Shown here in pieces: positions 1 through 7,338 of a stretch of 11,626 nt of DNA; within the stretch, counting starts at the first letter, position 1, and each line of letters opens with the position of its first letter. A program made the position numbers and the translations under genes. Origin of the DNA: Microbacteriaceae bacterium (lineage in GTDB: Bacteria; Actinomycetota; Actinomycetes; Actinomycetales; Microbacteriaceae); NCBI GenBank assembly GCA_026785785.1, contig JAJAZI010000375.1, forward strand, positions 1 to 11,626, written 5' to 3'. The notes beneath the pieces were generated by a model, which made no database searches, was not told where the DNA came from, and worked only from the letters and a program-made list of their open reading frames with translations.

Positions 1-460
1 ACGCCGAGTAGGGGGAGTTGGGCTCGAGCGGGCGCTGTTCGTCCCACGATCCTGCGGCGATCGAGCCGTAGACCTCGTCGGTCGAGACGTGCACGAAGCG
101 CTTCACATCGTTGCGCAGCGCCGCGTCGAGCAGTTGCTGGGTGCCGAGCACGTTCGTCTCGACGAAGATCGACGCGTCGCGCACCGAGCGGTCGACGTGG
201 GACTCCGCCGCGAAGTGCACGATCGCGTCGATGCTGGGGAAGAGGGTGTCGAGCAGGGCGGCATCGCGGATGTCGCCGTGCACGAAGGTGTACCGCGGAG
301 AGTCGGCGACCGAGACGAGGTTCTCCAGGTTGCCGGAGTAGGTGAGGGAGTCGAGCACCACGACCTCGGCGCCGTCGAGTCCCTTATAGGCGTCCTCGAG
401 GGTGCGCCTGACGAAGTTCGAGCCGATAAAACCGGCCCCGCCGGTGACGAGAATTTTCAT
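1..460 (-). CDS. rfbB: dTDP-glucose 4,6-dehydratase, N-terminal 153 residues (cut by window edge)
   Basis: This enzyme converts dTDP-D-glucose to dTDP-4-keto-6-deoxy-D-glucose, the second step of dTDP-L-rhamnose synthesis, in the cytoplasm. It is an extended short-chain dehydrogenase. The visible part has the NAD-binding motif GGAGFIGS at residues 7-14, the HGDIRD segment near 61-66, HFAAESHVDRS at 82-92 and the catalytic STDEVYG at 126-132. The last visible residues, NSPYSA, contain the catalytic tyrosine (151); its partner lysine lies just past the edge. The ATG at 460 has a good ribosome site, AAGGA with a 6-base spacer, and matches the usual RfbB N-terminus. It lies 44 bases after the upstream glycosyltransferase on the same strand, so the two are probably cotranscribed. 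A TAGAAT box at 498-503 (minus strand) could be a weak internal promoter. Identification is secure; the family is about 330 residues, so roughly half is seen. Confidence 0.95.
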   Translation of the reverse strand, partial: MKILVTGGAGFIGSNFVRRTLEDAYKGLDGAEVVVLDSLTYSGNLENLVSVADSPRYTFVHGDIRDAALLDTLFPSIDAIVHFAAESHVDRSVRDASIFVETNVLGTQQLLDAALRNDVKRFVHVSTDEVYGSIAAGSWDEQRPLEPNSPYSA

Positions 461-504
461 GGGGATTCCTTTCGGCGAAATTGCGACGCCGCCGTCGATT
501 CTAC

Positions 505-1383
505 TCAGTGGTGGAGTTTGCGGCGCACGACGATCGAGCGCACGCGGAGCCCGATAGTGAGCGCGAGGCGCACCGGCCAGAGCAGCGGGCCCGGGTATTT
601 CTTGCCGAGAAAGCGGCGGGCACTGTCGTGGTGGGCGGTGATCATTCGACCCGATTCCGCCCCGGTCGAGTGGGCTCCCGTGTGGGTGACCTGAGCGGAG
701 GGCTCGTAGAGGTTGCGGAATCCGGCCTTGCCCAGGCGGTAGCCGAGGTCGACGTCCTCGAAGTACATGAAGAACCCGGGATCGAATCCGCCGAGCGAGT
801 CGAAGGCCGTCCGGCGCACGAGCAGGCAGGCGCCGGAGAGCCAACCGGCGTCACGTGGTTTCGGCGCCTCGTCGGCGTCTCGTCGATACGCGCGGCTCCA
901 CGGGTTCTCGACCCACAGGTTGGCGAAGAGCGCGTGGCCGACGCCGGTGCGCAGGGACGGCACCGATCGTGCCGAGGGGTAGACAGCCCCCTCTGCGGTG
1001 AGAATCGCCGGTCCGACCGCGCCGATCACGGGGTCGGCGTCTCCGGCGCGCACGAGGGCGTCGATCGATCCCTCGCCGAGCACGACGTCGGGATTGCTGA
1101 TGAGCACCCATTGCACCGATGGGGGCAGGACCGCCACCGCGGCGTTCATCGCGCCGCCATACCCCGCGTTCGATCCCAGCGGCAGGTAGGTCGCCCCGAA
1201 TTCCTCGGCCTGCCCCGCAACGGCACTGTCGCCGACAGGCTTGTTGTCGGCGACGACCACGAGAGGGTCGACAGCGGATGCCTCGCCGACAGAGGCCAGG
1301 AAGCCAGACAGGACGGCGCCCGATCCGAAGCTCACGGTCACAATCGCCACGCGCGGCCGAGTGTTTGGAGTCAATTTGGCCAT
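505..1383 (-). CDS. family 2 glycosyltransferase, WbbL-like (probable rhamnosyltransferase)
   Basis: The 292-residue product has a GT-A fold typical of family 2 enzymes that add L-rhamnose from dTDP-rhamnose to a growing glycan on a lipid carrier. Seen: the beta-strand start VAIVTVSFG (12-20), VVVADNKP (42-49), NAGYGGAMNAAV (72-83), the metal-site-like SNPDV (96-100), GWLSGACLLVRR (180-191), and FFMYFEDVDLGYRL (204-217), where the ED pair is the expected acceptor-side base region. A basic C-terminal segment (266-292) may sit on the membrane. I chose the ATG at 1383. A GTG at 1413 and an ATG at 1398 extend the frame but lack ribosome sites, and the second is inside a likely -10 box. Rhamnose specificity is inferred from the motif pattern and from sitting next to rfbB and opposite rfbC-rfbA. 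The exact acceptor cannot be told. Confidence 0.87.
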   Translation of the reverse strand: MAKLTPNTRPRVAIVTVSFGSGAVLSGFLASVGEASAVDPLVVVADNKPVGDSAVAGQAEEFGATYLPLGSNAGYGGAMNAAVAVLPPSVQWVLISNPDVVLGEGSIDALVRAGDADPVIGAVGPAILTAEGAVYPSARSVPSLRTGVGHALFANLWVENPWSRAYRRDADEAPKPRDAGWLSGACLLVRRTAFDSLGGFDPGFFMYFEDVDLGYRLGKAGFRNLYEPSAQVTHTGAHSTGAESGRMITAHHDSARRFLGKKYPGPLLWPVRLALTIGLRVRSIVVRRKLHH

Positions 1384-1393
1384 GGAACGCCCA

Positions 1394-1399
1394 ATCATA
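1394..1399 (-). promoter_or_regulatory. candidate -10 box for the glycosyltransferase-rfbB operon
   Basis: On the minus strand TATGAT matches the sigma-70-type -10 consensus at five of six positions and ends 10 bases before the ATG at 1383. Transcription would start only a few bases ahead of the start codon. No convincing -35 box is visible at 16-18 bases. If correct, the longer starts at 1398 and 1413 cannot be used from this transcript. Confidence 0.4.
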
Positions 1400-1452
1400 G
1401 CCGTTGCGCTCACGGGAGCATCCGCTGCGCTGGCCGTGCTGCCGCGGCTGGT

Positions 1453-1461
1453 TGATAGACT
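1453..1461 (+). promoter_or_regulatory. extended -10 promoter for leaderless rfbC
   Basis: TGATAGACT is a TGn extension directly followed by TAGACT, which fits the actinobacterial TAnnnT -10 pattern. Seven bases separate it from the GTG start of rfbC at 1469, so transcription should begin at or one base before the start codon. There is no Shine-Dalgarno sequence, which agrees with a leaderless message. No good -35 box is seen, as is common when the -10 is extended. Confidence 0.55.
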
Positions 1462-1468
1462 GCACAGC

Positions 1469-2077
1469 GTGCAAATCCGCGAACTTTCTGTCCCGGACTC
1501 CTACGAGATCACGCCCAAGCAATTCGGCGATGACCGCGGTGTGTTCCTCGAGTGGTACCGATTCGACCGGCTCGAAGAGGTAATCGGGCATTCTCTGCAG
1601 GTCGCGCAGGCGAACACCTCGGTGTCGAAGCGCGGCTCGGTGCGTGGCATCCACTTCGCCGACATCCCGCCGAGCCAGGCCAAGTACGTCACGGCGACGC
1701 ATGGCGCCGTGCTCGACTTCGTGATCGACATCCGGGTGGGGTCGCCGACGTTCGGTCAGTGGGACTCGGTGCTCCTCGACGACACCGACCGTCGCGCCAT
1801 CTACATCGCGGAGGGCCTCGGGCACTGCTTCGTCGCGCTGACCGACAACGCCACCGTCAGCTACCTCGTCACCTCGAAATTCAACGCGGGCAGGGAGCAC
1901 GGCATCAACCCGCTCGACCCCGCCATCGGCCTCGTCTTCCCCGCGGCGGCCGGCGAGCTGCTCCTCTCCTCCAAGGACACCGATGCCCCGAGCCTCGCCG
2001 AGGCTGCCGCGGCCGGCATCCTGCCGACCTGGGACGCAGCTCGCGCCTTCTACGCCTCACTGAACGACGGGATCTGA
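1469..2077 (+). CDS. rfbC: dTDP-4-dehydrorhamnose 3,5-epimerase
   Basis: RfbC (RmlC) epimerises dTDP-4-keto-6-deoxy-glucose at C3 and C5, the third step of dTDP-L-rhamnose synthesis. The 202-residue cupin lines up end to end with Mycobacterium tuberculosis RmlC as I recall it, so key residues carry the same numbers: the catalytic His62 in RGIHF, Lys72 in QAKYV, His119 in EGLGHCF, Tyr132 in VSYLV and Asp170 in [16 protein letters not shown] (87-98) is a family hallmark. A second tyrosine often found six residues after Tyr132 is Phe138 here. The reading frame is open upstream, but the GTG at 1469 gives the family N-terminus (MQIRELSVP) and follows a -10 box by seven bases; there is no ribosome site. 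It heads a plus-strand operon and its stop lies 2 bases before the rfbA start, implying coupled translation. Confidence 0.95.
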   Translation: MQIRELSVPDSYEITPKQFGDDRGVFLEWYRFDRLEEVIGHSLQVAQANTSVSKRGSVRGIHFADIPPSQAKYVTATHGAVLDFVIDIRVGSPTFGQWDSVLLDDTDRRAIYIAEGLGHCFVALTDNATVSYLVTSKFNAGREHGINPLDPAIGLVFPAAAGELLLSSKDTDAPSLAEAAAAGILPTWDAARAFYASLNDGI

Positions 2078-2079
2078 TC

Positions 2080-2952
2080 ATGCGCGGAATCATTCTGGCC
2101 GGCGGGTCCGGCTCCCGCCTCTGGCCGATCACCAAGGGCATCTCGAAGCAGCTGATGCCGATCTATGACAAGCCGATGATCTACTACCCCTTGTCGACGC
2201 TCATGATGGCGGGGATCCGGGAGATCCTGATCATCACGACGCCCGAGTACCGCGACCAGTTCAGGGCGCTGCTCGGCGATGGTGAGAGCCTCGGCATCCG
2301 CTTGGAGTACGCGGTGCAGCCGTCCCCGGACGGGCTCGCCCAGGCGTTCATCATCGGCGAGGAGTTCATCGGCGACGACAGTGTCGCCCTCGTGCTCGGT
2401 GACAACATCTTCCACGGCGCTGGCCTCGGCGCGTCCCTCCGAGAGAACGGGGAGATCGACGGGGCGCTGATCTTCGCGTACCACGTCTCCAACCCGCGCT
2501 CCTATGGCGTTGTCGAGTTCGACGACCACTTCACCGCGGTGTCCATCGAGGAGAAGCCCGCAGTTCCCAAGAGCAACTACGCGGTGCCCGGCCTGTACTT
2601 CTATGACAACTCCGTGGTCGAGATCGCGAAGACGATCGCGCCGAGTGCACGGGGCGAACTCGAGATCTCGACGGTCAACGAGCGCTACCTCGAGGCCGGG
2701 CTCCTCAAGGTGCAGGTGCTCGACAGGGGGACCGCCTGGCTCGACACCGGCACGTTCGAGTCGATGGTCCAGGCGACGGAGTTCGTGCGCGTGATTGAGG
2801 ACAGGCAGGGTTACAAGATCGGCTGCATCGAGGAGATCGCCTGGCGCGCAGGCTGGATCGACAGCGCCCAATTGGAGGCTCTCGCGCAGCCGCTCCTGAA
2901 GAGCGGCTATGGCGACTACCTCGCCCGACTCGCGGTGACCCGTCCCGCATAG
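2080..2952 (+). CDS. rfbA: glucose-1-phosphate thymidylyltransferase
   Basis: RfbA (RmlA) joins glucose-1-phosphate and dTTP to give dTDP-glucose and pyrophosphate, the first and feedback-regulated step of the rhamnose pathway. The 290-residue length is normal for the short RmlA class. Seen: the nucleotidyltransferase signature [11 protein letters not shown] with KQ (8-24), KPMIYYPLS (31-39), the metal-site LGDNIF (106-111), YGVVEF (142-147), EEKP (157-160), GELEISTVN (192-200) and LDTGTF (221-226). The ATG at 2080 starts 2 bases after the rfbC stop; only a weak GACGGGA lies upstream, so translation probably depends on ribosomes arriving from rfbC. No residue expected for activity appears missing. 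Confidence 0.96.
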   Translation: MRGIILAGGSGSRLWPITKGISKQLMPIYDKPMIYYPLSTLMMAGIREILIITTPEYRDQFRALLGDGESLGIRLEYAVQPSPDGLAQAFIIGEEFIGDDSVALVLGDNIFHGAGLGASLRENGEIDGALIFAYHVSNPRSYGVVEFDDHFTAVSIEEKPAVPKSNYAVPGLYFYDNSVVEIAKTIAPSARGELEISTVNERYLEAGLLKVQVLDRGTAWLDTGTFESMVQATEFVRVIEDRQGYKIGCIEEIAWRAGWIDSAQLEALAQPLLKSGYGDYLARLAVTRPA

Positions 2953-2981
2953 ACGGCGTCATACGCCCCTGAGGCGGCAGG

Positions 2982-2994
2982 TAAGGTGCTTTCA
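2982..2994 (+). promoter_or_regulatory. ribosome site (and possible -10 box) fixing the dehydratase start
   Basis: AAGGTG at 2983-2988, six bases before the ATG at 2995, matches the Shine-Dalgarno AAGGAG at five of six positions. This favours 2995 over the in-frame GTG at 2986, which overlaps it. The same bases contain TAAGGT (2982-2987), a TAnnnT box exactly seven bases before the ATG, so a leaderless transcript is also possible. No -35 box is visible, and I rate the ribosome-site reading higher. Confidence 0.5.
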
Positions 2995-4392
2995 ATGAAC
3001 AAGAGAATCCTGATTGTGGGTCGCGGCAGCGCCGGCACTGCCCTTGCCAACGACATTGAGCGCCGCAGCGACCTCGTCGTCGCCGGGTACCTCGACGATG
3101 TCGTGACGGGCGACGATGTTCTCGGCGCCCTGCGCGATGTCAACGAGGTGGTCGAGAGGCATTCGATCGATCTGGTCTACTTCGCGATCCCCTCGAGCGA
3201 CGCGCGCACAATCCGCGATTTTCTCGGCACGATCGTTCTGGGTCGTCTCGAGATCGCCGTCATCCCTCGGACCTACGAGATCCTGACCAAGGAGTCGATC
3301 AATATCGACGACCTCACGGACGTCGACGTTCTCGACCTCGTCGGACGAGAGCCGGTCAAGCACGATGTTCTCTCCTCGCGCGACTTCATCGCCGGCAAGC
3401 GGATTCTCGTCACCGGCGCCGCGGGGTCGATCGGGTCGCGGCTCGTGCGCCAAATCGCGGCGATGGGTCCCGAAGTCGTCGTGTGCGTCGACTGGTGGGA
3501 GAATGGGATGTTCTACCTCGGTCAGCAGTTCTCCTCGCACGAGTCGCTGCGGTTCCACATTGCCGATGTGACGAACCGCGAGGCGCTCGATCACCTCTTC
3601 GCCGAGTACTCCCCAGACGTCGTCTTCCACGCGGCCGCTTACAAGCACGTTCCCCTCATGGAGAAGAATCCGATCGCGGCGGTCAACAACAATATCGGCG
3701 GTTCCCTGAACCTCATGGAGCTTGCGATCCGGCACGAGGTCAAGAACTTCGTAATGGTCTCGACCGATAAAGCCGTCAATCCGGTCAACGTCATGGGTGC
3801 GACGAAGCGGATCGGGGAGCTGATGATGGAGTCACTCGCCCGCGATGCCGAGGTCACGTCATTCAACGCGGTTCGCTTCGGAAACGTCATCCAGAGCAAC
3901 GGCAGCGTGATGGAGACGTTCCGTAACCAGATTGCCGCCAAGCAGCCGCTCACGGTCACCCACGAGGACGTGACCCGCTTCTTCATGACGCTCGATGAGG
4001 CGAGCCACCTCATCATCCAATCCGCCTTCGTGGGAGCGAACAGCGACATCTTCGTGCTCGACATGGGCGAGCCAGTGAAGATTATCGACCTCGCGAAGTC
4101 ACTCGTGCATGCGGTGGACCCGACGCTGGAGATCAAGATCATCGGTCTTCGTCCCGGCGAGAAGATGTACGAAGAGCTGAGTTACGAACCGGACAAGGTC
4201 GGGCCCACCAAGAACCCCAAGATTTTCGTCACTCGCGACGCGTTTGACTTCAATGCAGGCGAGTTCATGAGCGAGGTGATGGCCCTGCTCAAGCTGACCG
4301 CGACCTATTCGATCACCGCCGACGAAACCGTGCGCAGGCTTCAGTGCATGGGCTTCGCCGTGCAGATGCCCCCGACAGTGCTTGTCGCTTAG
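2995..4392 (+). CDS. soluble CapD/FlaA1-type nucleotide-sugar 4,6-dehydratase
   Basis: The 465-residue protein has two Rossmann-type parts. Residues 1-125 resemble the CoA-binding-like domain found before CapD domains, with IVGRGSAGTALA at 7-18. Residues 130-415 are the polysaccharide-biosynthesis SDR domain: GAAGSIGS (141-148) binds NAD, then DV at 191-192, FHAAAYKHVPLME (211-223), VSTDKAVNPVNVMGATK (255-271) and RFGNV (294-298). Methionine 267 replaces the usual SDR tyrosine before Lys271, as in the Ser-Met-Lys type of WbpM. Such enzymes usually make UDP-4-keto-6-deoxy sugars from UDP-GlcNAc. Large relatives carry four membrane helices at the N-terminus; none is present here, so the protein should be cytosolic. 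It follows rfbA by 42 bases and precedes a glycosyltransferase by 9. No aminotransferase or reductase acting after it is in the window, so its final product is unknown. Confidence 0.9.
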   Translation: MNKRILIVGRGSAGTALANDIERRSDLVVAGYLDDVVTGDDVLGALRDVNEVVERHSIDLVYFAIPSSDARTIRDFLGTIVLGRLEIAVIPRTYEILTKESINIDDLTDVDVLDLVGREPVKHDVLSSRDFIAGKRILVTGAAGSIGSRLVRQIAAMGPEVVVCVDWWENGMFYLGQQFSSHESLRFHIADVTNREALDHLFAEYSPDVVFHAAAYKHVPLMEKNPIAAVNNNIGGSLNLMELAIRHEVKNFVMVSTDKAVNPVNVMGATKRIGELMMESLARDAEVTSFNAVRFGNVIQSNGSVMETFRNQIAAKQPLTVTHEDVTRFFMTLDEASHLIIQSAFVGANSDIFVLDMGEPVKIIDLAKSLVHAVDPTLEIKIIGLRPGEKMYEELSYEPDKVGPTKNPKIFVTRDAFDFNAGEFMSEVMALLKLTATYSITADETVRRLQCMGFAVQMPPTVLVA

Positions 4393-4401
4393 GATGAACT
4401 A

Positions 4402-5205
4402 GTGAGAGCGATGGTCTGGGCCAAGGCGCTTGCGGAGCGCCGGGTCTGGCTGTTCATCCGTGGCCGGTACCTCAAAGGCCGCTTCCCTGCGAAGTCATTT
4501 CGCTATGGTCCCCTCAAGGGTCGCGAGGCCCTGGTGCTGATAAGCCTCTGGAACCGGCCGACGCGAATCCGGAACGTCCTGGAACTGCTGAACAGCCAGG
4601 ACCACCCCGATGGCGTGAGGTTGTTCCTGTGGAACAACAGCCGGCGTGATCACGAGGCGTATGTAAGTGCACTGCGAGAGTACGACGCCGACGGTGGAGC
4701 CCTTCGCCGCGTCGACTTCGTCACGAGTCCCGTCAACTTCGGGTCGATCTCACGCTTCTTCTGGGCTCGCAAGATTGCTGTGACCCGCCCGGAGGTGCCG
4801 GTCATCGTCGTCGACGACGACGAGGACTTCACCTCGTCATTCGTGCGCGAGACCCTGGCCCAGTACGATCCGGGAGCGGTGACGGGCTGGTGGGCCTGGA
4901 CAGTCGGCGAAAGCTACTGGGACCGCACGCCGGCCGGCGTCGGAGACAGGGTCGACCATGTCGGCCCTGGTGGCTCGGTGTGCAGAGCGGGAATCTTCGC
5001 CGACGAAGCGTTCTTCACCGGAATTCCCGACGAATTCCGATTTCTCGACGACATCTGGCTGAACTATTACGCCACACGTCACGGCTACCGGCTGGAGAAG
5101 CTCGAAGCCGACATCTCATTCGTGATGGACGAGACGAACCAGTTCCACGCGCAGATCGATCTCAAACCCCGCTTCTTCGATCTCCTGTATGGCCCGAAGG
5201 GCTGA
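4402..5205 (+). CDS. putative GT-A-type glycosyltransferase, uncharacterised
   Basis: This 267-residue protein looks like a small family 2 or GT64-like transferase. Seen: ALVLISLWNRP (43-53), the strand-turn LFLWNNS (74-80), NFGSISRFFWARK (112-124), the acidic metal-site candidate VVDDDEDF (136-143), GWWAW (162-166) and FLDDIWLNYYA (214-224), a position that often holds the acceptor-side catalytic acids. There is no signal peptide or membrane helix; the first 35 residues are basic (RRVWLFIRGRYLKGRF) and could bind the membrane. The GTG at 4402 has AGGATG (4391-4396) upstream, overlapping the stop of the dehydratase gene; TAGGAT there also resembles a -10 box. It closes the rfbC-rfbA-dehydratase operon, so it probably uses a sugar made by those enzymes. 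Donor and acceptor are not predictable. Confidence 0.75.
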   Translation: MRAMVWAKALAERRVWLFIRGRYLKGRFPAKSFRYGPLKGREALVLISLWNRPTRIRNVLELLNSQDHPDGVRLFLWNNSRRDHEAYVSALREYDADGGALRRVDFVTSPVNFGSISRFFWARKIAVTRPEVPVIVVDDDEDFTSSFVRETLAQYDPGAVTGWWAWTVGESYWDRTPAGVGDRVDHVGPGGSVCRAGIFADEAFFTGIPDEFRFLDDIWLNYYATRHGYRLEKLEADISFVMDETNQFHAQIDLKPRFFDLLYGPKG

Positions 5206-5227
5206 AGAGCCGACGGCCCGGGGCGGG

Positions 5228-6427
5228 CTAGTTCGCGTAGTCGACGAACTCCGGGGTGGCGTGCACGGTGCCCGCCGCGAGCGGGAAGTCCGGAACGTTG
5301 AATGACGCGGCCTGCGGAAGGTCGTGGAGGTGGACGCCGTAACGGTCCATGAGCGAGACGTTCACGAAGTACTTTCCGGTCCCGAAGTGCACATCGCGGA
5401 GGATGTACTCGACGGTGCGGGTGCCGGTGAATGGCCGCAGGGCGACGTTGAGCCGTTTCGTGGTCGTCCCGTAGACGATTTGTCCGAGCCCGTTGTCGAG
5501 TTGAATCGCGCACACCCAGTCCGGCATCTCAGTCTCGTTGGACAGCTCGATCCGAATGCGGAGGTCGCTGCCAGGGGGCACGTCGTCGCCGGGCTCGCCG
5601 CCGATCGGGGAGACCACAGCCTTGTCGATGTGGCCTCCGGCGACAGGCTTCTCCGGCTCTCTGGCGACGTCGGCAAGGCGGCGGTCCTCGAGGATGTTGC
5701 GGAATTGCGCCACGGCTTCGGCGGGCTCTCCGTCGAACACGACCTCGCCCTTGTTGAGCAGCACGGCGCGGTCGCACATCTCGGTGACTTGCCCCAGCGA
5801 ATGGGAGACAAGCACGATCGTGCGGCCCTCCTGCTGGAACGAGCGGATCTTGTCGAGGCACTTCCGCTGGAAGGCCTCGTCGCCGACGGCGAGAACCTCA
5901 TCAACGAGCAGCAGGTCGGGGTCGGTGTGCACGGCCACGGCGAAGGCAAGCCGCACGTACATGCCGGAGGAGTAAAACTTCACCTGGGTGTCGATGAACT
6001 CTCCGATGCCGGCGAAGGCGAGGATATCCGGCAGTCGTTGCTGTGTCTGTGACCTGGTGAGGCCGAGAATCGACGCGTTGAGGAACACGTTCTCGCGCCC
6101 GGTGAGGTCCGGGTGGAAACCTGCGCCGAGCTCGAGCAGGGCAGCGATCCGGCCGCGCCGGCTCACCTCGCCATGAGTCGGGTCGATAATCCCGCCGATG
6201 ACCTTGAGCAATGTGCTCTTGCCCGATCCGTTGTGCCCGATCAAACCGATCGTCGAGCCCGCCGTGATCGTGAGGTCGACGTCGCGGAGGGCCCAGAATT
6301 CCTTGCGGTGCCGTCTCCCCACTCGGCCAAAGGTGACGAGGCGTTCCTTGATCGAGTTGTCTTTGCGCACAACGAACCGCTTGGACACGTTGGTGGCCTG
6401 GACGACAACGGGCGGGATGATTGCCAT
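5228..6427 (-). CDS. wzt: ABC polysaccharide exporter, ATPase subunit with Wzt-type C-terminal domain
   Basis: This 399-residue ATPase powers export of a completed, lipid-linked polysaccharide across the membrane with the Wzm permease. Seen: Walker A GHNGSGKST (64-72), a Q-loop region with ELGAGFHPDLTGRENV (99-113), the signature motif as YSSGMYVRL (152-160), usual for this exporter group, Walker B LLLVDE (172-177) and the H-loop histidine 209. Residues 265-390 form an extra beta-rich domain (RIRIELSN, YILRDV, GKYFVNVSLMDRYGVHLHDL) like the C-terminal domain of Wzt, which in O9a-type systems binds the finished, capped end of the glycan. The gene starts 3 bases after the wzm stop; AGGA lies about 10 bases before the ATG. 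It converges on the plus-strand glycosyltransferase with 22 bases between stops. A teichoic-acid exporter ATPase (TagH) is a less likely alternative. Confidence 0.93.
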   Translation of the reverse strand: MAIIPPVVVQATNVSKRFVVRKDNSIKERLVTFGRVGRRHRKEFWALRDVDLTITAGSTIGLIGHNGSGKSTLLKVIGGIIDPTHGEVSRRGRIAALLELGAGFHPDLTGRENVFLNASILGLTRSQTQQRLPDILAFAGIGEFIDTQVKFYSSGMYVRLAFAVAVHTDPDLLLVDEVLAVGDEAFQRKCLDKIRSFQQEGRTIVLVSHSLGQVTEMCDRAVLLNKGEVVFDGEPAEAVAQFRNILEDRRLADVAREPEKPVAGGHIDKAVVSPIGGEPGDDVPPGSDLRIRIELSNETEMPDWVCAIQLDNGLGQIVYGTTTKRLNVALRPFTGTRTVEYILRDVHFGTGKYFVNVSLMDRYGVHLHDLPQAASFNVPDFPLAAGTVHATPEFVDYAN

Positions 6428-6430
6428 TTT

Positions 6431-7333
6431 TTACAGTTCCTGCGCGAAGTTGCCTTGGAGTCGGGAAAAGACCCGTTGGAAGCCGAACAGGAACACAATC
6501 CCGAAGCCGAGCGCAATGACGAGGCGAAGGAGAAGATCCTCAGGGTAGGCCACGGCATCGTGACCGCCAACCCAGAAGGCTCGCTGGAATCCCAGCACCG
6601 CGAGTGTCACGGGGTTGTTCGTGTAGACCTCGAGCAGCAGGCCCTCGCCCACAAAGCTCTTCACCATCTCCCACGAATAGACCACCGGGGAGGCCCACAG
6701 CATGATCAGCAGCACGACTTCGACGAGGTACTGGATATCGCGAAGGTAGACGTTGGCGGCCGACAGCAGGAGGCCGAGGGCAGTGCCGAAGGTAAGAATG
6801 ACCAGCAGGGCCGGGATGACATAGAAGATCTCGACGGTGAGCGGGGGCTCGCCGACCGCGATCGTCGCGGCGAGGAGGATCACCACCTGGATCATGAAGT
6901 TGAACAGGGCCGAGCCGACGCTGGCGAGGGGGAAGACCTCGCGGGGGAGATAGACCTTCTTGATAAGACCGGCGTTTCCGACGATCGAGGCCGTCGATCC
7001 GCCGATGATCTCGCTGAAGAGGCTGTAGGCGGTCAGTCCGGTGAAGATGTAGACGGCGAAGTCCGGAATGCCCCGCTCCGCGGACAGAAACTTGCCGATC
7101 ACGATGTAGTAGATCGCCAATTGGGTGAGCGGGCGGATAAGAGTCCAGACGAAACCCAGCGCGCTGTCTTTGTAGCGGGCCTTCAAGTCTCGCCTGATCA
7201 GCAGCCCGAGCATCTCGCGGTGGGCGTGAATGTCACGCAGTGAGCGCCAAGCCCCGCTCAGGGTTCCGGAGTAGGAGGATGTGCCGATCATCGGCTGCGC
7301 ACTCAGTGCGACATATCGTTCTTCCGCTGACAT
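6431..7333 (-). CDS. wzm: ABC polysaccharide exporter, membrane subunit (ABC-2 type)
   Basis: The 300-residue permease forms the channel of the Wzm/Wzt exporter. After a cytoplasmic N-terminus with the interfacial helix MLGLLIRRDLKARYKDSALG (41-60), membrane helices are visible at about 61-81, 92-112, 138-160, 168-192, 203-221 and 267-286, the normal six. The PREVFPL segment (130-136) and NVYLRDIQYLVEVVL (194-208) are typical of ABC-2 polysaccharide exporters. The ATG at 7333 has no clear ribosome site but lies 5 bases after a good -10 box, so the message is probably leaderless. A later methionine at residue 15 is possible. It is the first gene of a two-gene operon with wzt and diverges from the secreted-protein gene. 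Confidence 0.93.
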   Translation of the reverse strand: MSAEERYVALSAQPMIGTSSYSGTLSGAWRSLRDIHAHREMLGLLIRRDLKARYKDSALGFVWTLIRPLTQLAIYYIVIGKFLSAERGIPDFAVYIFTGLTAYSLFSEIIGGSTASIVGNAGLIKKVYLPREVFPLASVGSALFNFMIQVVILLAATIAVGEPPLTVEIFYVIPALLVILTFGTALGLLLSAANVYLRDIQYLVEVVLLIMLWASPVVYSWEMVKSFVGEGLLLEVYTNNPVTLAVLGFQRAFWVGGHDAVAYPEDLLLRLVIALGFGIVFLFGFQRVFSRLQGNFAQEL

Positions 7334-7338
7334 TGCAC

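Noticed and set aside
505..1455. A long plus-strand frame over the left glycosyltransferase
   Set aside because: It has no recognisable domain and lies opposite a gene with all family 2 glycosyltransferase motifs; it is a GC-bias shadow.
1607..1900. Possible loss of a catalytic tyrosine in RfbC (Phe138)
   Set aside because: On counting residues against characterised RmlC proteins, the catalytic tyrosine is position 132, which is kept; Phe138 replaces a different, substrate-contact tyrosine.
1552..2079. An in-frame upstream extension of rfbA through the rfbC region
   Set aside because: The extension is Arg-rich nonsense in a frame overlapping rfbC; the RfbA family starts with the MRGIILAGG segment at 2080.
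5192..5202. GCCC-GAA-GGGC hairpin near the convergent stops at 5205 and 5228, considered as a shared terminator
   Set aside because: The stem is only 4 bp, it lies inside the last codons of the plus-strand gene and no U-run follows on either strand.
6113..7243. A 376-codon plus-strand frame opposite wzt and wzm
   Set aside because: The composition is low complexity (Glu, Asp, Arg, His, Gln), it lacks a ribosome site, and it is antisense to genes with clear ABC transporter motifs.
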